From the NCBI GenBank assembly GCA_964035575.1, contig OZ037847.1, forward strand, positions 1,448,001 to 1,512,000: DNA of 64,000 bases, given 5' to 3'. This document shows, one piece after another, positions 20,321 to 30,728 of this stretch. The notes beneath the pieces were generated by a model that was not told the origin of the DNA, made no database searches, and was given only the letters and a program-made list of their open reading frames with translations. The position numbers and the translations under genes are program-made. Origin of the DNA: Rhynchopus sp. YZ270_cl-10. Taxonomy: Eukaryota; Euglenozoa; Diplonemea; Diplonemida; Diplonemidae. Each line of letters begins with the position of its first letter. Position 1 is the first letter of the stretch.

Positions 20321-21017
20321 CAAAAATTTTTTAGTAAAAAATAATGTACAAAAAAAACCACGGCCCACTCTGGCTCGCGTAGTCCCTTTTATATCCCCAT
20401 CCCCAAAAGAGAAAATCTCCCGTTCAAAAAAAGTTTTTTTTTTTTCATCTGCCGCTGATCGTTTTCTCCAGCTGTGGTGGTTTGTGTTTTTTTTGTCCAG
20501 TCTATGTATCTTTACTATGGCGTTGTGTACAGCATTGTTGTGTATAGTCGATGTGAAGGAAAAAAAATATGGGGGTCTTTTTTTATGTGTTCAAAAGAGG
20601 CGCATTTCATCTTTTAATTTTGTTATCTTATTTTTTGGAGGGGGGTTTATTTTTTGCGTCGTATCCATCTTTGCCCTCTACAGTATGTTATTTGTATTTT
20701 GTGCCTTCATCTGGATGACTGGCATCGAATGTCGGGGGTTCCTGCATTTAACAACTACCATTCGCAGCTTACATTATTTTGCTTGGAAGTCTCTAAGCAG
20801 CCTTAAGACTTAGTTCATTTTCCCAACAAAAGTATATTTTTTTTCTATACAGAATCTGCCTCTACAAAAAGGGGCTTTTTTTTTGTTGAATGGAGCGTGG
20901 TTTGATTGCACACAGTGGCAGTGACTACTTCCAACATTTTTTTAAAAGGGGAGAGATACACGGTCCGTTTTTAAGTAACGTGGTGATGCTCAGGTGTGGC
21001 ATCCAATGTTGTCCATT

Positions 21018-21050
21018 GGTGGCCAAGCATGAGAGGCTTAGGGTCATCTA
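21018..21050 (+). repeat. HPA hairpin
   Basis: TGGTGGCCAAGCATGAGAGG then CTTAGGGTCATCT, matching the best HPA copies except for one C in the left stem. Confidence 0.6.
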
Positions 21051-21734
21051 CATTTTTTTTCTTCATTTTTTTTTTAAATTTTTTTCAAATGAACTGCGTT
21101 GTATTGGCCTTTACAACGTTTTTCATATCGTGAGCATCCCCCTCCCCATTTTGTGTATTTTTTTCTGACCCCGTGAAATTATATGGAAAAAAAGGTGTAT
21201 TTGTGTATAAGCCTTGCCAAACGGAGGGTGTGGGTAGGGTCAGACCAGAGCCCTTAGAAGATCTCGTCTCTGCCATGGATATGTTATGGGCCCTCTGTAA
21301 GCATCCTGGCATTCTTTGATGGGGATAGAGAAAAATTGTGTGCAGAAAACATGACTTTGGCAAAAAAATGGTGTTTTATTTTTTTTTGGGGGGGTCGATA
21401 TTACAAAAAAAAAGGCAGCAACGTGTACCACTGTATCTGTGTGCCCGCCTTTGGGTTGCCATTTTGTTTGTTTGTTTTTTTTCTCTCTTGATGAGCGTAT
21501 GAGAGTCTCTTTCATATTGTATAGAACGGATCTTGGCCATTGAACCGGAAAAAGTAAAAAAGCGCAATTCACACCGAGGTGAGTTGTGCACAATTTCCCT
21601 CCCCCTGAAAAACCCATGTGACACATCGTTGCTATCTCAGCTAATAGTTTCACTAGTTTGCACCAATTTTTTTTTCCTTCAAAAGACAAAAGAAAGTACG
21701 TCTAATTCAACGTTAAATTCAAAAAAAAATAAAG

Positions 21735-21915
21735 TATAGTGGAGCACACTCTAGGGCAGTGCTGTAAGAATACGCTTACGGATACGTAAGAATACGTATT
21801 CTGGAGCGTATTCTTACGGAATACGCCCCAGAATACGTAAGAATACGCTCCAGAATACGTATTCTTACAGCACTGCTCTAGGGTGGCTACACTAATACAA
21901 CCAAGTTTTCAAATA
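21735..21915 (+). repeat. HPD repeat interrupted by a hAT-like element
   Basis: ATAGTGGAGCACACTCTAGGG is cut by the element at 21757-21875 and resumes as CTCTAGGGTGGCTACACTAA, then TACAACCAAGTTTTCAAA. Removing the insert and one duplicate restores an HPD copy like that at 12146. Confidence 0.65.
21757..21875. mobile_element. hAT-like MITE, 119 bp, with 8-bp target-site duplication
   Basis: The ends are CAGTGCTGTAAGAATACG and its reverse complement. The flanks are an exact 8-bp duplication, CTCTAGGG (21749-21756 and 21876-21883). The CAGTG-type terminus and an 8-bp duplication with a TCTAG core are hallmarks of the hAT superfamily. The interior is almost entirely repeats of AAGAATACGTATTC-like units. 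It is non-autonomous. Confidence 0.85.
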
Positions 21916-22312
21916 AAAATACGAGCCTTTTTGTGGCACAATGTTTTGAAAGTCAATGCAATTTGGCGAAAGTAGGGTCGTTCCAATCGAACCTGTCCTT
22001 TTGTACTCTGTCCTGTCCTTCCGACACGCAGAGGCCAAGCGGCAGCTAGATTGCTGGGGCTACAGTAGGGGACAGTGGGGCCGTGGGGTGAATGATGGAA
22101 TGTATTTAAAACAAAAAAAACGCAAAATGAAATTAAAACGTGCTTGACTGACACACCCCACTCTCAGGCTTTCCACAACAAAAAAAACGCTCACCCCACC
22201 CCACCCATATGCACAATGTTGAACAACACAACAAAAGAGATCTGTTTCCCCCCACCATGCCTCTTCCTCTTCTTTGCGTCATTTTAGCACTTTCAAATTT
22301 TCTCTGATCCGA

Positions 22313-22365
22313 GTTTTTCCCTTCTTCCTCTTCCTCTTCTCCCTCCCTCACAAACGCAACCACAG
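22313..22365 (+). promoter_or_regulatory. Pyrimidine tract ending in CACAG before a start codon
   Basis: A long CT-rich run ends in AACCACAG 21 bases before the ATG at 22387. It looks like a strong splice acceptor with no visible donor upstream. Confidence 0.4.
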
Positions 22366-22386
22366 GAGACTCGCCCCCCTCCCAAG

Positions 22387-23794
22387 ATGGGAGCAGCACC
22401 GTCTACTCCGACTACACCAGCACCTACGGAAACTGCCGACCCGAACACGAGCCCCTCACCAAACCATGCAGTCCTTGGAAGCTATCACTACGGGGCGAAA
22501 CACCACCTCGATGTGTTCGACACACCAAGCCTTGCAGAACAGGGACAGCTCCTGCTGAAGAAGTATGAATGGTTCGTCGAGCGACGAGAGAAAGGCGGCG
22601 TGATAACGAGCGCCGAAGAGCGGGGGGTGCATCTGAATCTGATGAAGGAGCACTTCAAGAAGGTGAAGGAGATTCACGCGAGGCTTGAGAAGGTGGCAGC
22701 GTTCGAGGGCGAGGCGTTGTACGACCCCGCGAAGATGCTTCTCAACGACGACCTCTCGTTCGAAGAATGGCAGCAGAAAGAACTCATGTATCTCATCCGA
22801 AGACGCGAAAGAGCGATGGAAATCGACATCCAAAGACCAGACATGAACCGTACCAGTTACGACTCCGTGTTCGGGCACTTCTCCGCAACAGGAAACCTCA
22901 GAACAACGTTCGAAGGATGTCCACGTGAACCAGGGCATTGGGGTAAACGGAAGTTCTACTACCCAGTGACAGACTTCTCGCAGCTGAAGCACCCAGCAGA
23001 GATTACAGACGAGGAGCGTCTTCTGGAGAAAGCGTTGGTTGACGCAAAGTCAAATTTTCAGTCGCAATTTCTGATGGTCGGAGGTATGCACAGAGAGCCA
23101 GATTGGCTGACCATTTTTTTTTTTAAAGGGCGTGGCGTGGATATATTCTGTTGCGACACGTGATTTTTCCAAGTTTTCAAAAAAAGTAAAAAAAAAACAC
23201 ATAAACGACCAAACCCCCCGGTCCCCCTTCATCTACTGCCCCATTCGTCCTGATTGACAATGTTTTGTCGAGGGAAGGTGTAGGTTCATCTTATAATGTT
23301 GTTCTTTGTTTTAAAGCAAAGCACCCGCCCACCCGCCCCCACCCCCCGGCTACAGGTTGTGCAGGGTTACTGATTGGCACTGCGTCTCGGAAGGTGAATA
23401 TCTTCGGTGTCATCGCTGCAGGCACGTTTGGCGGTGCCATTATTGACAAGTTTGCGACAGATGCAAAGGCAATTCCAAAGGCAATGGACTGCGACGACTA
23501 CCTCTTTGCGAAGCACGTCTGGTTCCTCAAGAACCGCCCTGAGGTGTACAGCAGTATTGACGCGGGGTATGCCCTTACTCCCTCCCAATATTTGATCCGA
23601 TAATACATTGTACTTAATGCTTCACGATTGTGAGCAATGCGACCAAGCACAAAAGGCTTCGTCACACCTTCACAAATCGCCTTAGTTCATCATATTGGCA
23701 TGATCACGTTTCTCTTTTATTTTCAACACTCTTTCACAGAACCGGAGGACTGGGCAATGCAACCATCGGGAGCATCGGAAACCTCAACACATAG
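22387..23794 (+). CDS. Possible N-myristoylated protein with glycine-rich membrane-like C-terminus
   Basis: Three exons join in frame: 22387-23083, 23356-23566 and 23740-23794, giving 320 residues. The protein begins MGAAPST, compatible with N-myristoylation. The middle (about 50-200) is charged and probably helical. After intron 1 a hydrophobic glycine-rich segment, CAGLLIGTASRKVNIFGVIA then AGTFGGAIIDKF, resembles a membrane hairpin of the Tim17/22-like or similar type. The tail is GTGGLGNATIGSIGN. The short third exon is supported by frame and a clean TTTCACAG acceptor. Intron 2 contains an HPA copy and intron 1 an HPA remnant lacking the inner stem. No family named. Confidence 0.7.
23637..23675 (+). 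repeat. HPA hairpin inside an intron
   Basis: ATGCGACCAAGCACAAAAGG then CTTCGTCACACCTTCAC. It lies wholly within the 173-nt intron 23567-23739. Confidence 0.45.
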
Positions 23795-23966
23795 GGCTAG
23801 CAGATTTTCTTTGGAGCCCTGCACCCTTTTCCTTATCCCCCTCCACCACCACTCCCCCCTAGAAGCTATCCAAAAAACTGATGCTTGTTGGCACAACATT
23901 AACAAGAAAAAAGCACCCTTTTTATTCCCAAAATGGCGTTCCCCATTACCACCCAAAGGGACACAA

Positions 23967-24938
23967 ATGTTGTTATTATTCACCTTGGTGGTCTGTACCA
24001 ATGCGAGGGTCTCCACTGTGTGGAGTGAGGAAACCCATAGGGCGAGGGTGAGCTATGTTGTGAAGAGCGCGCTGCCTGGGTCATACACTCAGGGTTTGCC
24101 CGACAGCTTTTCTTGGGGCGATGTGAACGGGACAAGCTATTTGACGAAGAACCTGAACCAGCATATACCACAGTACTGCGGGTCGTGCTGGGCGCATGCT
24201 GCTTTATCTTCGCTTGCCGACCGCATCAAAATCGCGCGACGTGCAGCACCTATCGACATCAACCTCTCCGTCCAACACATCCTCAACTGCGGAAACGCTG
24301 GCTCCTGCTCTGGCGGCGATATTGGGGCCGCCTTTCAATGGATCCACACCAACGGTGGAGTCGCCTTTGATACTTGCAACCCTTATGTCGCCTGCTCCAG
24401 CGGAAGCACAGAAGGGTTCTGCGAGCACGTCAACACAACGTGCTCTGCAGTGAACACATGCAGAACGTGCCGTGCCTTTTCCAATGTAGGTGGACCATGC
24501 GAAGCGGTCGATGACTACCCCAACGCAACTGTGGCAGAGTATGGCAATGTCTACGGGGAGATGGATATGATGAACGAAATCTTTTCGCGTGGTCCGATTG
24601 GGTGTGGTGTGGATGCAGGCTTCCTAGAAGACTATCACAGCGGCATAGTAGCAGGCCGCTGTACGGCAGGCATCAACCACGCTGTTGAGGTAGTAGGCTG
24701 GGGCGTCGAAGGCAACACAAAATACTGGCTCGTCCGCAACTCATGGGGTGAATACTGGGGTGAGCGCGGTCTCTTCCGAGTCAACAAAGGCTCCAGCGAC
24801 TCCATCTGCCTCGAAAGCCAATGCTTCTGGGCAACCCCCGCCTCCTGGACGGAACGCACCAACCTCTGCCCCACCTCACCCTGCAGGGCGACCTACCAGG
24901 ACCCATCTGTTACAAAAACACCCTTAGGGAGGGGGTAG
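23967..24938 (+). CDS. Cathepsin X/Z-type cysteine carboxypeptidase
   Basis: Single exon, 323 residues. A short hydrophobic start (MLLLFTLVVC) suggests entry to the secretory pathway. The catalytic Cys is C74 in YCGSCWAH, with His H238 in INHAVEV and Asn N258 in VRNSWGE. The HIPQY segment at 66-70 just before the active site is the characteristic cathepsin X mini-loop that limits it to removing single C-terminal residues. The propeptide is very short (about 35 residues), as in human cathepsin X. Disulfide cysteines of the papain fold are present. It acts in lysosome-like compartments or outside the cell. The start is the first ATG in frame after the upstream gene's stop, 172 bp away. Confidence 0.95.
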   Translation: MLLLFTLVVCTNARVSTVWSEETHRARVSYVVKSALPGSYTQGLPDSFSWGDVNGTSYLTKNLNQHIPQYCGSCWAHAALSSLADRIKIARRAAPIDINLSVQHILNCGNAGSCSGGDIGAAFQWIHTNGGVAFDTCNPYVACSSGSTEGFCEHVNTTCSAVNTCRTCRAFSNVGGPCEAVDDYPNATVAEYGNVYGEMDMMNEIFSRGPIGCGVDAGFLEDYHSGIVAGRCTAGINHAVEVVGWGVEGNTKYWLVRNSWGEYWGERGLFRVNKGSSDSICLESQCFWATPASWTERTNLCPTSPCRATYQDPSVTKTPLGRG

Positions 24939-25248
24939 AATATTTCACATTCAGTGTGTTTTTGGTGGCTGAGCGCAATAAAATGTACACTTTTTTGTGG
25001 ACTTCTGGCAGAATAGCTGGTTTCAGCCATAGAATTTTTAAAGAGAACTGCATCGCTTATTACCCAAAACATAAACTCTCAGCGTGTATTCAGAGCTTTA
25101 TAGGGGTTGTCTTTCAACACAGGCTCAGTATTATCTTAGAAACAATGTTTTTTTTCCCCTACCGGTACACCCGGTTATGTACCAAAGGTACACTGTTCAC
25201 GAGTGGGCTGTATTTCAAAATCAACTTTCTGTTTTACCAATCCCTGTG

Positions 25249-25283
25249 TTCCCCCCCCCCCCTTTCAACACCCCCCCCTCCAG
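25249..25283 (+). promoter_or_regulatory. C-rich pyrimidine tract ending in CCAG before a start codon
   Basis: A C/T run ends CCCCTCCAG 24 bases before the ATG at 25308. An out-of-frame upstream ATG at 25301 opens a 10-codon frame that overlaps the true start. Confidence 0.35.
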
Positions 25284-25307
25284 ACACACTACGTCAATAC
25301 ATGAACC

Positions 25308-27119
25308 ATGTCAGAGACAAGCTCAGATGACTACAGCGAAGCCCTTTGTGGGTCGCCCCCTTCGGAAGGCCATCCGAACCCTCCCGCACAACACACCCCT
25401 CTGCAGTCCTCTTCTCGCGGCTCTGCGTCTACGGCGTCCTCTCTAGCGCGGGATAGTGTAAGCGACACAGTAAGCACGCCTGAACCTATTATACAACCCA
25501 CCCTCCGAGCGGAAGGCCCGCCGGGAAGCACGGCGGAGTTTTCAAAACTTCTGGGAAAGGCGAAGCAGGCGTGGGGCGACAACAAAATACCCCCCAACAA
25601 CACCACCACCACCACGACCACACTACCAGAAAACGAAGCAAAACGCATCATCCAACGTGCACGCTGTGCGGAAGCAATTCCTAGCGCACCCGAACTCGAG
25701 CTTGCAACAGGATATGGTGCAAAAATATATGGAGAACTTCTCCAAGAGAAACGCGAAGTACACCGTTTGAAGGAGGAAAAGGACCGTCTCTTCGGAGCAG
25801 GCAGGCGGGCAGAAAGAGAACTACAGCTGGAGGAGCGTAAGGTTCGGGTTCTCTTAGACGCGCAGGGCTGTGAGGAAGGGAGTCGCAAGGTGCCGAAGGC
25901 TGCGAGAATGCGGGTACGTTCCGCATGCGCTGCGCTCGGTGTCAGCGAAGAAGCACGACGCACCGCCTGCAGAGACCGCCTCTCCAACATCATGAGGGAT
26001 CTCAAAGCCACCGCCGAAGCAACAAAATCAATCAAATCAAAGCGACAATATGCGCACTACGAAAAGCTCCAAGAAACCGCAGCCTCCCTAGACCGCGAAA
26101 AGACCGAACTCCGTGCACGCCTTGAACAGAAAACCCGCACCGAGACTGCAGAGGCCAACCGCATCGAAACCCACTCCCTCCTCCAACGCGCCCACGAAAC
26201 AGAAGTCGTCACCGACTCCCTCAAAAAGGAGGCACGCCAGGTTCAAGAAGTGGTCCGCCAACTACAAGCCGACGTCGTCCGCGGCCGCCAACGTGCCGAA
26301 TCTCAACGAGAATGCCAAGACCGCCTTGCTGCTAAGGTATCCGAAACACGACACCTCTTTGAAGCCAAGCGGGGCGGGCTTCCCGAAATGGAGGCTCGGT
26401 TGAAACATCGTCTTGAAGAACTCTCTGTACACACTATGCAGCAATGCCGTACGTTGGAAAGGGTCAAGCAGGAATGCGACGAGCACATTGAACAGCAACG
26501 CGCGCTGCTGCTACGACGCAGTGGGTTGGCAGAAAAACTCCGCTCCGAATATGCCGACGGAGAGACCGAACTGCAGCAACAACAACACAAGGTCGACGAC
26601 GCACGCAAAGCACTACAAGGCGAAGCGCGCACCGACGACGACACCATTGAGCAACGTATGCGCACCTCCCACCTCGGCGACGCTGTCGCACAACGCCAAG
26701 CCTGGCAAGACGAGAAGCTCCGCCTCCAACAGCACCTCGACGACATCCTCTCCGAAACCTCTGCCTGCAAGGAGAAGACGGACGACGACACAGAAGCCCA
26801 TCAACGCCGTCTCTCTTCCCTCCGAAGCGCAGCACAAAAACGCCAAGACGCGCTACTAACACAACTCCAAAAGCAAAGCGTCCCCGAAAGGCCCGCATCA
26901 TCACCCCCAGCGCCAAGAGACCCAATGGCACCACTAACAGAAGCGGTAGAAGGGGAGGAAGGGGGTGAAGGAGAGCTCAGAGGGCCAGTGTTCACAGCCC
27001 CCACCTCCCCCTCAGCCATGACCCTCCCGCAGCAGGCAGACTCAGAGGAGATTGCAATGCTGTCCTCTTCCATGACGGATGTGGAAGGGGAAGGGGGATC
27101 GCAGACATCCCCTACTTGA
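25308..27119 (+). CDS. Long coiled-coil protein
   Basis: Single exon, 603 residues. The first 110 are Ser/Pro-rich and probably disordered. Residues about 130-520 are Glu/Arg/Gln/Lys-rich with heptad spacing, broken near 200-225 by VRSACAALGVSEEARRTACR, which may be a small helical unit. The tail is Pro/Glu-rich. This architecture is common in centrosomal, flagellar and ciliary scaffold proteins, and it is next to the axonemal dynein p28 gene, but no specific family is recognisable. Reverse-strand frames across it are shadows of its GC-rich codons. Confidence 0.8.
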   Translation: MSETSSDDYSEALCGSPPSEGHPNPPAQHTPLQSSSRGSASTASSLARDSVSDTVSTPEPIIQPTLRAEGPPGSTAEFSKLLGKAKQAWGDNKIPPNNTTTTTTTLPENEAKRIIQRARCAEAIPSAPELELATGYGAKIYGELLQEKREVHRLKEEKDRLFGAGRRAERELQLEERKVRVLLDAQGCEEGSRKVPKAARMRVRSACAALGVSEEARRTACRDRLSNIMRDLKATAEATKSIKSKRQYAHYEKLQETAASLDREKTELRARLEQKTRTETAEANRIETHSLLQRAHETEVVTDSLKKEARQVQEVVRQLQADVVRGRQRAESQRECQDRLAAKVSETRHLFEAKRGGLPEMEARLKHRLEELSVHTMQQCRTLERVKQECDEHIEQQRALLLRRSGLAEKLRSEYADGETELQQQQHKVDDARKALQGEARTDDDTIEQRMRTSHLGDAVAQRQAWQDEKLRLQQHLDDILSETSACKEKTDDDTEAHQRRLSSLRSAAQKRQDALLTQLQKQSVPERPASSPPAPRDPMAPLTEAVEGEEGGEGELRGPVFTAPTSPSAMTLPQQADSEEIAMLSSSMTDVEGEGGSQTSPT

Positions 27120-27478
27120 CATTTACATTTATGCACTTACACGTGTTTTTTTTTTGGTTTTTTATTCAGTCAGTTATTTTCTTAAAAGTTTTTTAAGATG
27201 AGGAAAAAGAAGAAACAAGAAAGCGCCCCAATATTATCATCTCTTTTGATGACTGAGGAGGGGCCCTGGTTGTACAAGATTGTTTCTGCTTTGGGAGAGC
27301 GGCCAAATCTTGTGCCCCAGGAAGGATTCATTTTTTCTTCTCCCTCTATCCGTTTTGTTCCCCTTCCCGCCAAGTTTGCAACAGGATTACACACCCATTG
27401 TCACATCCCTAAGAGGATAGGTTTAAATAACAGACGAGAACAACACCCTCATACGCACCCAAATAAAAGAAACAAACA

Positions 27479-28262
27479 ATGCACGAAAAACCCGGTGAGT
27501 CGCTTGTCAGCTATGAGAACCCAGGTTTGTATTACCCTCTCTCCACCCAGTGATCCCCCACCCCCCTCCTAGGTCCAGCTTACAAACCTTTCCCCCCCTT
27601 CAACAGTTTTGGTCTCCGAAGCGCACAAACGCAAAACCGCGAAGACCGCTGTCGCCAAAGCGACTGAGGACACACTCAACGCAATCATACCACCACGGCG
27701 ATGGAAGGAGGATGATTCGGAGTGGATTCAATATGTGTCTTCGACACCGGCGACGAGGATGGATGTCATCAACTTACAGGAAGCACTAGACGCCAAGCTC
27801 CAAGAGCACCATGCGCGCGAGATGGGCATATGCCCCGTACGCGAGCGTCTATACGCACAGACGTTTGACGAGCTGATCCGCGAGGTAACTGTGTCGTGTG
27901 CAGAGCGCGGTCTTCTTATGCTTCGTGTGCGTGATGAGATCCGCATGAATATGCAGTCCTTCAGCACCCTGTACGAATCCTCCGTCGCCTTCGGCATGCG
28001 CAAAGCCCTCCAAGCCGAGCAGCTTGGCGATGACATGGAAAACGAAATCGCGGAACTGAACTCCTCCAACACAGAGCTCCAACGCCAGGTAGAAGAATGC
28101 ACCGCAAAATGCGCCCTCGTCGAGCAACAAGAGATCGAACGCCGCGCCTCAGACTTCAAAGCCCACCAAGAGGAAATCGCGCAATTAAAAAAGGGAATCA
28201 ACAAGCTCACCCTCTCCCTCCAAGCCCTTCTCGGGCAAGGGGATTTGAAGGGGAAGAGGTAA
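27479..28262 (+). CDS. DNALI1: Axonemal dynein light intermediate chain p28
   Basis: Two exons, 27479-27524 and 27607-28262, give 233 residues against about 260 in animals. The splice restores SLVSYENPVLVS, which matches the family N-terminus. The diagnostic core follows: IPPRRW, WIQYVSSTPATRMDV, ARE-GICPVRERLY, FDELIREVTVSCAERGLLML, RVRDEIRM and SSVAFGMRKALQAEQ. The C-terminal 70 residues are coiled coil. p28 is a light chain of the single-headed inner-arm dyneins, so the organism almost certainly builds a motile flagellum. The donor is GTTTGT; a second donor, GTGAGT at 27495, is also in frame and would delete ten residues. Confidence 0.95.
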
Positions 28263-28350
28263 TCTGTTTAATCGCTCTTTTACAAGAGTTTTGTAGGGAA
28301 CATAACTATAACTACTTTTTTCTTTTTTGTGTTAAAGTTTGACCCCCCGT

Positions 28351-28395
28351 CTTTGTTTTTATTCTCTGCTTTTCTCTCATATCCCCACCATCCAG
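28351..28395 (+). promoter_or_regulatory. Pyrimidine tract ending in CCAG one base before a start codon
   Basis: TTTTTATTCTCTGCTTTTCT continues to ACCATCCAG, and the ATG follows after a single A. No donor is evident between this and the p28 stop codon. Confidence 0.45.
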
Positions 28396-28396
28396 A

Positions 28397-28852
28397 ATGG
28401 AACACACACCCTCCTTGCAAGACCTTCTTGGCAGCCTTCCGCGCCCGAAGTGGGGGAGCTATGACCTGATATGGTCGGGTGGTGGTGAGGAGCGCGCGGA
28501 GACGGTGGGGATGGATGTGGACGCTGCCGCAGCCATGTGGGGCGAGGTACCTGAGGGGCCTGCCAAGGCCTGGTACGAAGCACAGGGGTGGACCGTGCGT
28601 GGTGGGCGTATGTACGGATGTGACTTCACGCTGTACAGAGGGTCCCCTGAAGACTTCCACTCTGAGTACGCTGTGCTCGTCACGCAGAAGGCAGACCCAC
28701 CCTCCTGGGTGCGTATACACGGCCTAGTAAGGCTGGTTGAGGGCGTCCGGAAACACTTGCTTGTCTGTGTTGTGGATGACGCTGTGGAGCCTGTGAAAAT
28801 ATCGCATTTCTGCTTGTCGCGACAGATTCCAGGGAAGGAAGGAGGGGTGTGA
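28397..28852 (+). CDS. tRNA-splicing endonuclease catalytic subunit, SEN2/SEN34-like
   Basis: Single exon, 151 residues, which is short for a eukaryotic SEN subunit and close to the bare endonuclease domain. The domain pattern is complete: AKAWYEAQGWTVRGG, MYGCDFTLYRG, FHSEYAV, and GVRKHLLVCVV. The catalytic triad is present as Y80, H88 and K119. Such subunits cut one exon-intron border of intron-containing pre-tRNAs in the nucleus. The sequence does not tell whether it is the SEN2 or SEN34 lineage. The gene ends 78 bp before the transposon cluster. Confidence 0.85.
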   Translation: MEHTPSLQDLLGSLPRPKWGSYDLIWSGGGEERAETVGMDVDAAAAMWGEVPEGPAKAWYEAQGWTVRGGRMYGCDFTLYRGSPEDFHSEYAVLVTQKADPPSWVRIHGLVRLVEGVRKHLLVCVVDDAVEPVKISHFCLSRQIPGKEGGV

Positions 28853-28930
28853 GGGGTGAGGGGTGGGTTAGCCAAAGGTGAGGTGTGGTAGATGTTCTCA
28901 AAAAAAAGGATGTGGGGGGGGGGGGGGGTA

Positions 28931-30119
28931 GGGGGTACGACTCCAGCCATTTTTTGCGCACGGAAAATTCATTTGGCATTATCTGGCCATCTCCAAGGCA
29001 ACTGCGGGTGAAAAACACCCTCAGAGTGGGTCACAGGGGGCCTGTGGGTCGAAAAACGACCCAGAAGCCACCCCAGAATACAAAAAAATGGAAAAAAATA
29101 GTGAAAAAACGGCTTTTTTCACGTTTTGGCCACTTTGGGCAAAATAGCGATTTTTCGAGAAAAAAATCAAAAACCGGGATATTTTTTGACATCACAAAGC
29201 CTCCTTTGGCACAAATATACCCCAAAAGTGGCCTGTGAGTCCATTCCAACCTGTTTTGGACATATTTGACACTTTTGGAAGTGTTTTTTTTGGTGTTTTT
29301 AGGTCAAAAAAATGCCCAAGACGTCCCCAAGACATCCCCAAGACACTTTGCACACCCCCTGTTACGGTCATATTTTTTTCGTTTTTTTGCCTGAAACCCC
29401 CAAAATACCCCTCCCGGACCCCACATAGTCCCGAATATCCATCACACACCCACTCAGAGTGAGTAGAAGCACCCCAAAAAAAATATTTTTTAAAGCCCTT
29501 CAACTTCAACATGGATGCTGCCGAAACTGAAGCACAATTTTAGGGCTTTAAAAAATATTTTTTTTGGGGTGCTTCTACTCACTCTGAGTGGGTGTGTGAT
29601 GGATATTCGGGACTATGTGGGGTCCGGGAGGGGTATTTTGGGGGTTTCAGGCAAAAAAACGAAAAAAATATGACCGTAACAGGGGGTGTGCAAAGTGTCT
29701 TGGGGATGTCTTGGGGACGTCTTGGGCATTTTTTTGACCTAAAAGCACCAAAAAAACACTTCCAAAAGTGTCAAATATGTCCAAAACAGGTTGGAATGGA
29801 CTCACAGGCCACTTTTGGGGTATATTTGTGCCAAAGGAGGCTTTGTGATGTCAAAAAATATCCCGGTTTTTGATTTTTTTCTCGAAAAATCGCTATTTTG
29901 CCCAAAGTGGCCAAAACGTGAAAAAAGCCGTTTTTTCACTATTTTTTTCCATTTTTTTGTATTCTGGGGTGGCTTCTGGGTCGTTTTTCGACCCACAGGC
30001 CCCCTGTGACCCACTCTGAGGGTGTTTTTCACCCGCAGTTGCCTTGGAGATGGCCAGATAATGCCAAATGAATTTTCCGTGCGTTTGGTCCCAGCCAAAA
30101 TGGCTGGAGTCGTATCCCC
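28931..30119. mobile_element. Element A: fold-back TIR element, near-perfect palindrome with arms of about 550 bp
   Basis: Flanked by TA (28929-28930, 30120-30121). The termini read GGGGGTACGACTCCAGCCAT and, at the right end, the reverse complement of GGGGATACGACTCCAGCCAT. The left arm runs to 29499 and the right arm from 29542; only 42 bases lie between. The right arm has a small insertion near its end (about 30083-30097). Both arms encode the same 72-residue frame in opposite directions, showing near-identity, but this frame looks incidental. No transposase is present. Confidence 0.8.
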
Positions 30120-30143
30120 TAGGGGGGGGGGGGGGGGGGGGTA

Positions 30144-30726
30144 GGGGGAGGCAAAAAGCCGTTTTTGAGTGAAATTTTTTGAGTTATGATACCACAGAGG
30201 CTCCAAACACGAAATCTCTGGCGAATATGGATTTTTTGGGGCTCAGGAGGGTGGTTTACCTGGTCACAGGCCTCCAAATGCGCCCAGAAACATGAAAAAT
30301 ATGAAAAATTGACTGGTTTTTCGGGGTTTTCGCACTTCGGGAAAGACGATTTTTTGACCTAAAAATGAGATTTTGGCCCCGAACAGAGCGTCTAGAGTGT
30401 GAAAAACAGATGTATTTGAAAAGATTCGATACTTTCGGGGTGATTTTGGGTATTTGTTCACTATCTGATGTCCGTTTTTTGATATTTTTTTCAAAAAAAA
30501 GGTAAAAAAACGCTGTTTTCCCAAAAGTGCGAAAAGTGCGAAAACCCCGAAAAACCAGTCAATTTTTCATATTTTTCATGTTTCTGGGCGCATTTGGAGG
30601 CCTGTGACCAGGTAAACCACCCTCCTGAGTCCCAAAAAATCCATATTCGCCAGAGATTTTGTGTTTCGAGCCTCTGTGAGCTCGGATTTCAATTTATTTC
30701 ACTAAAACCGCCTTTTTGCCTCCCCC
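30144..30726. mobile_element. Element B: TIR element of 583 bp
   Basis: TA on both sides (30142-30143, 30727-30728). The termini are GGGGGAGGCAAAAAGCC and its reverse complement GCCTTTTTGCCTCCCCC. The inverted arms run about 200 bp on each side with some mismatches and contain GTTTACCTGGTCACAGGCCT-type sequence in both. The centre is about 180 bp without coding content. It is separated from element A by a run of about 20 G. Confidence 0.75.
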
Positions 30727-30728
30727 TA

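Larger units (their letters stand above)
18989..22312. other. Gene-free A/T-rich spacer
   Basis: No credible gene in 3.3 kb. It holds HPA copies (19476, 21018), an HPC copy (20256), and an HPD copy split by a hAT-like element (21735-21915). The rest is T-, A- and C-run sequence. Confidence 0.65.

Noticed and set aside
27198-27572. A 124-codon frame upstream of p28 as a separate gene
   Set aside because: It overlaps the p28 first exon in another frame, is rich in low-complexity sequence, and has no recognisable motif.
29031-30009. Identical 72-residue frames in opposite directions as a gene pair
   Set aside because: They are the two arms of the element A palindrome. Composition is low-complexity and no family is recognisable.
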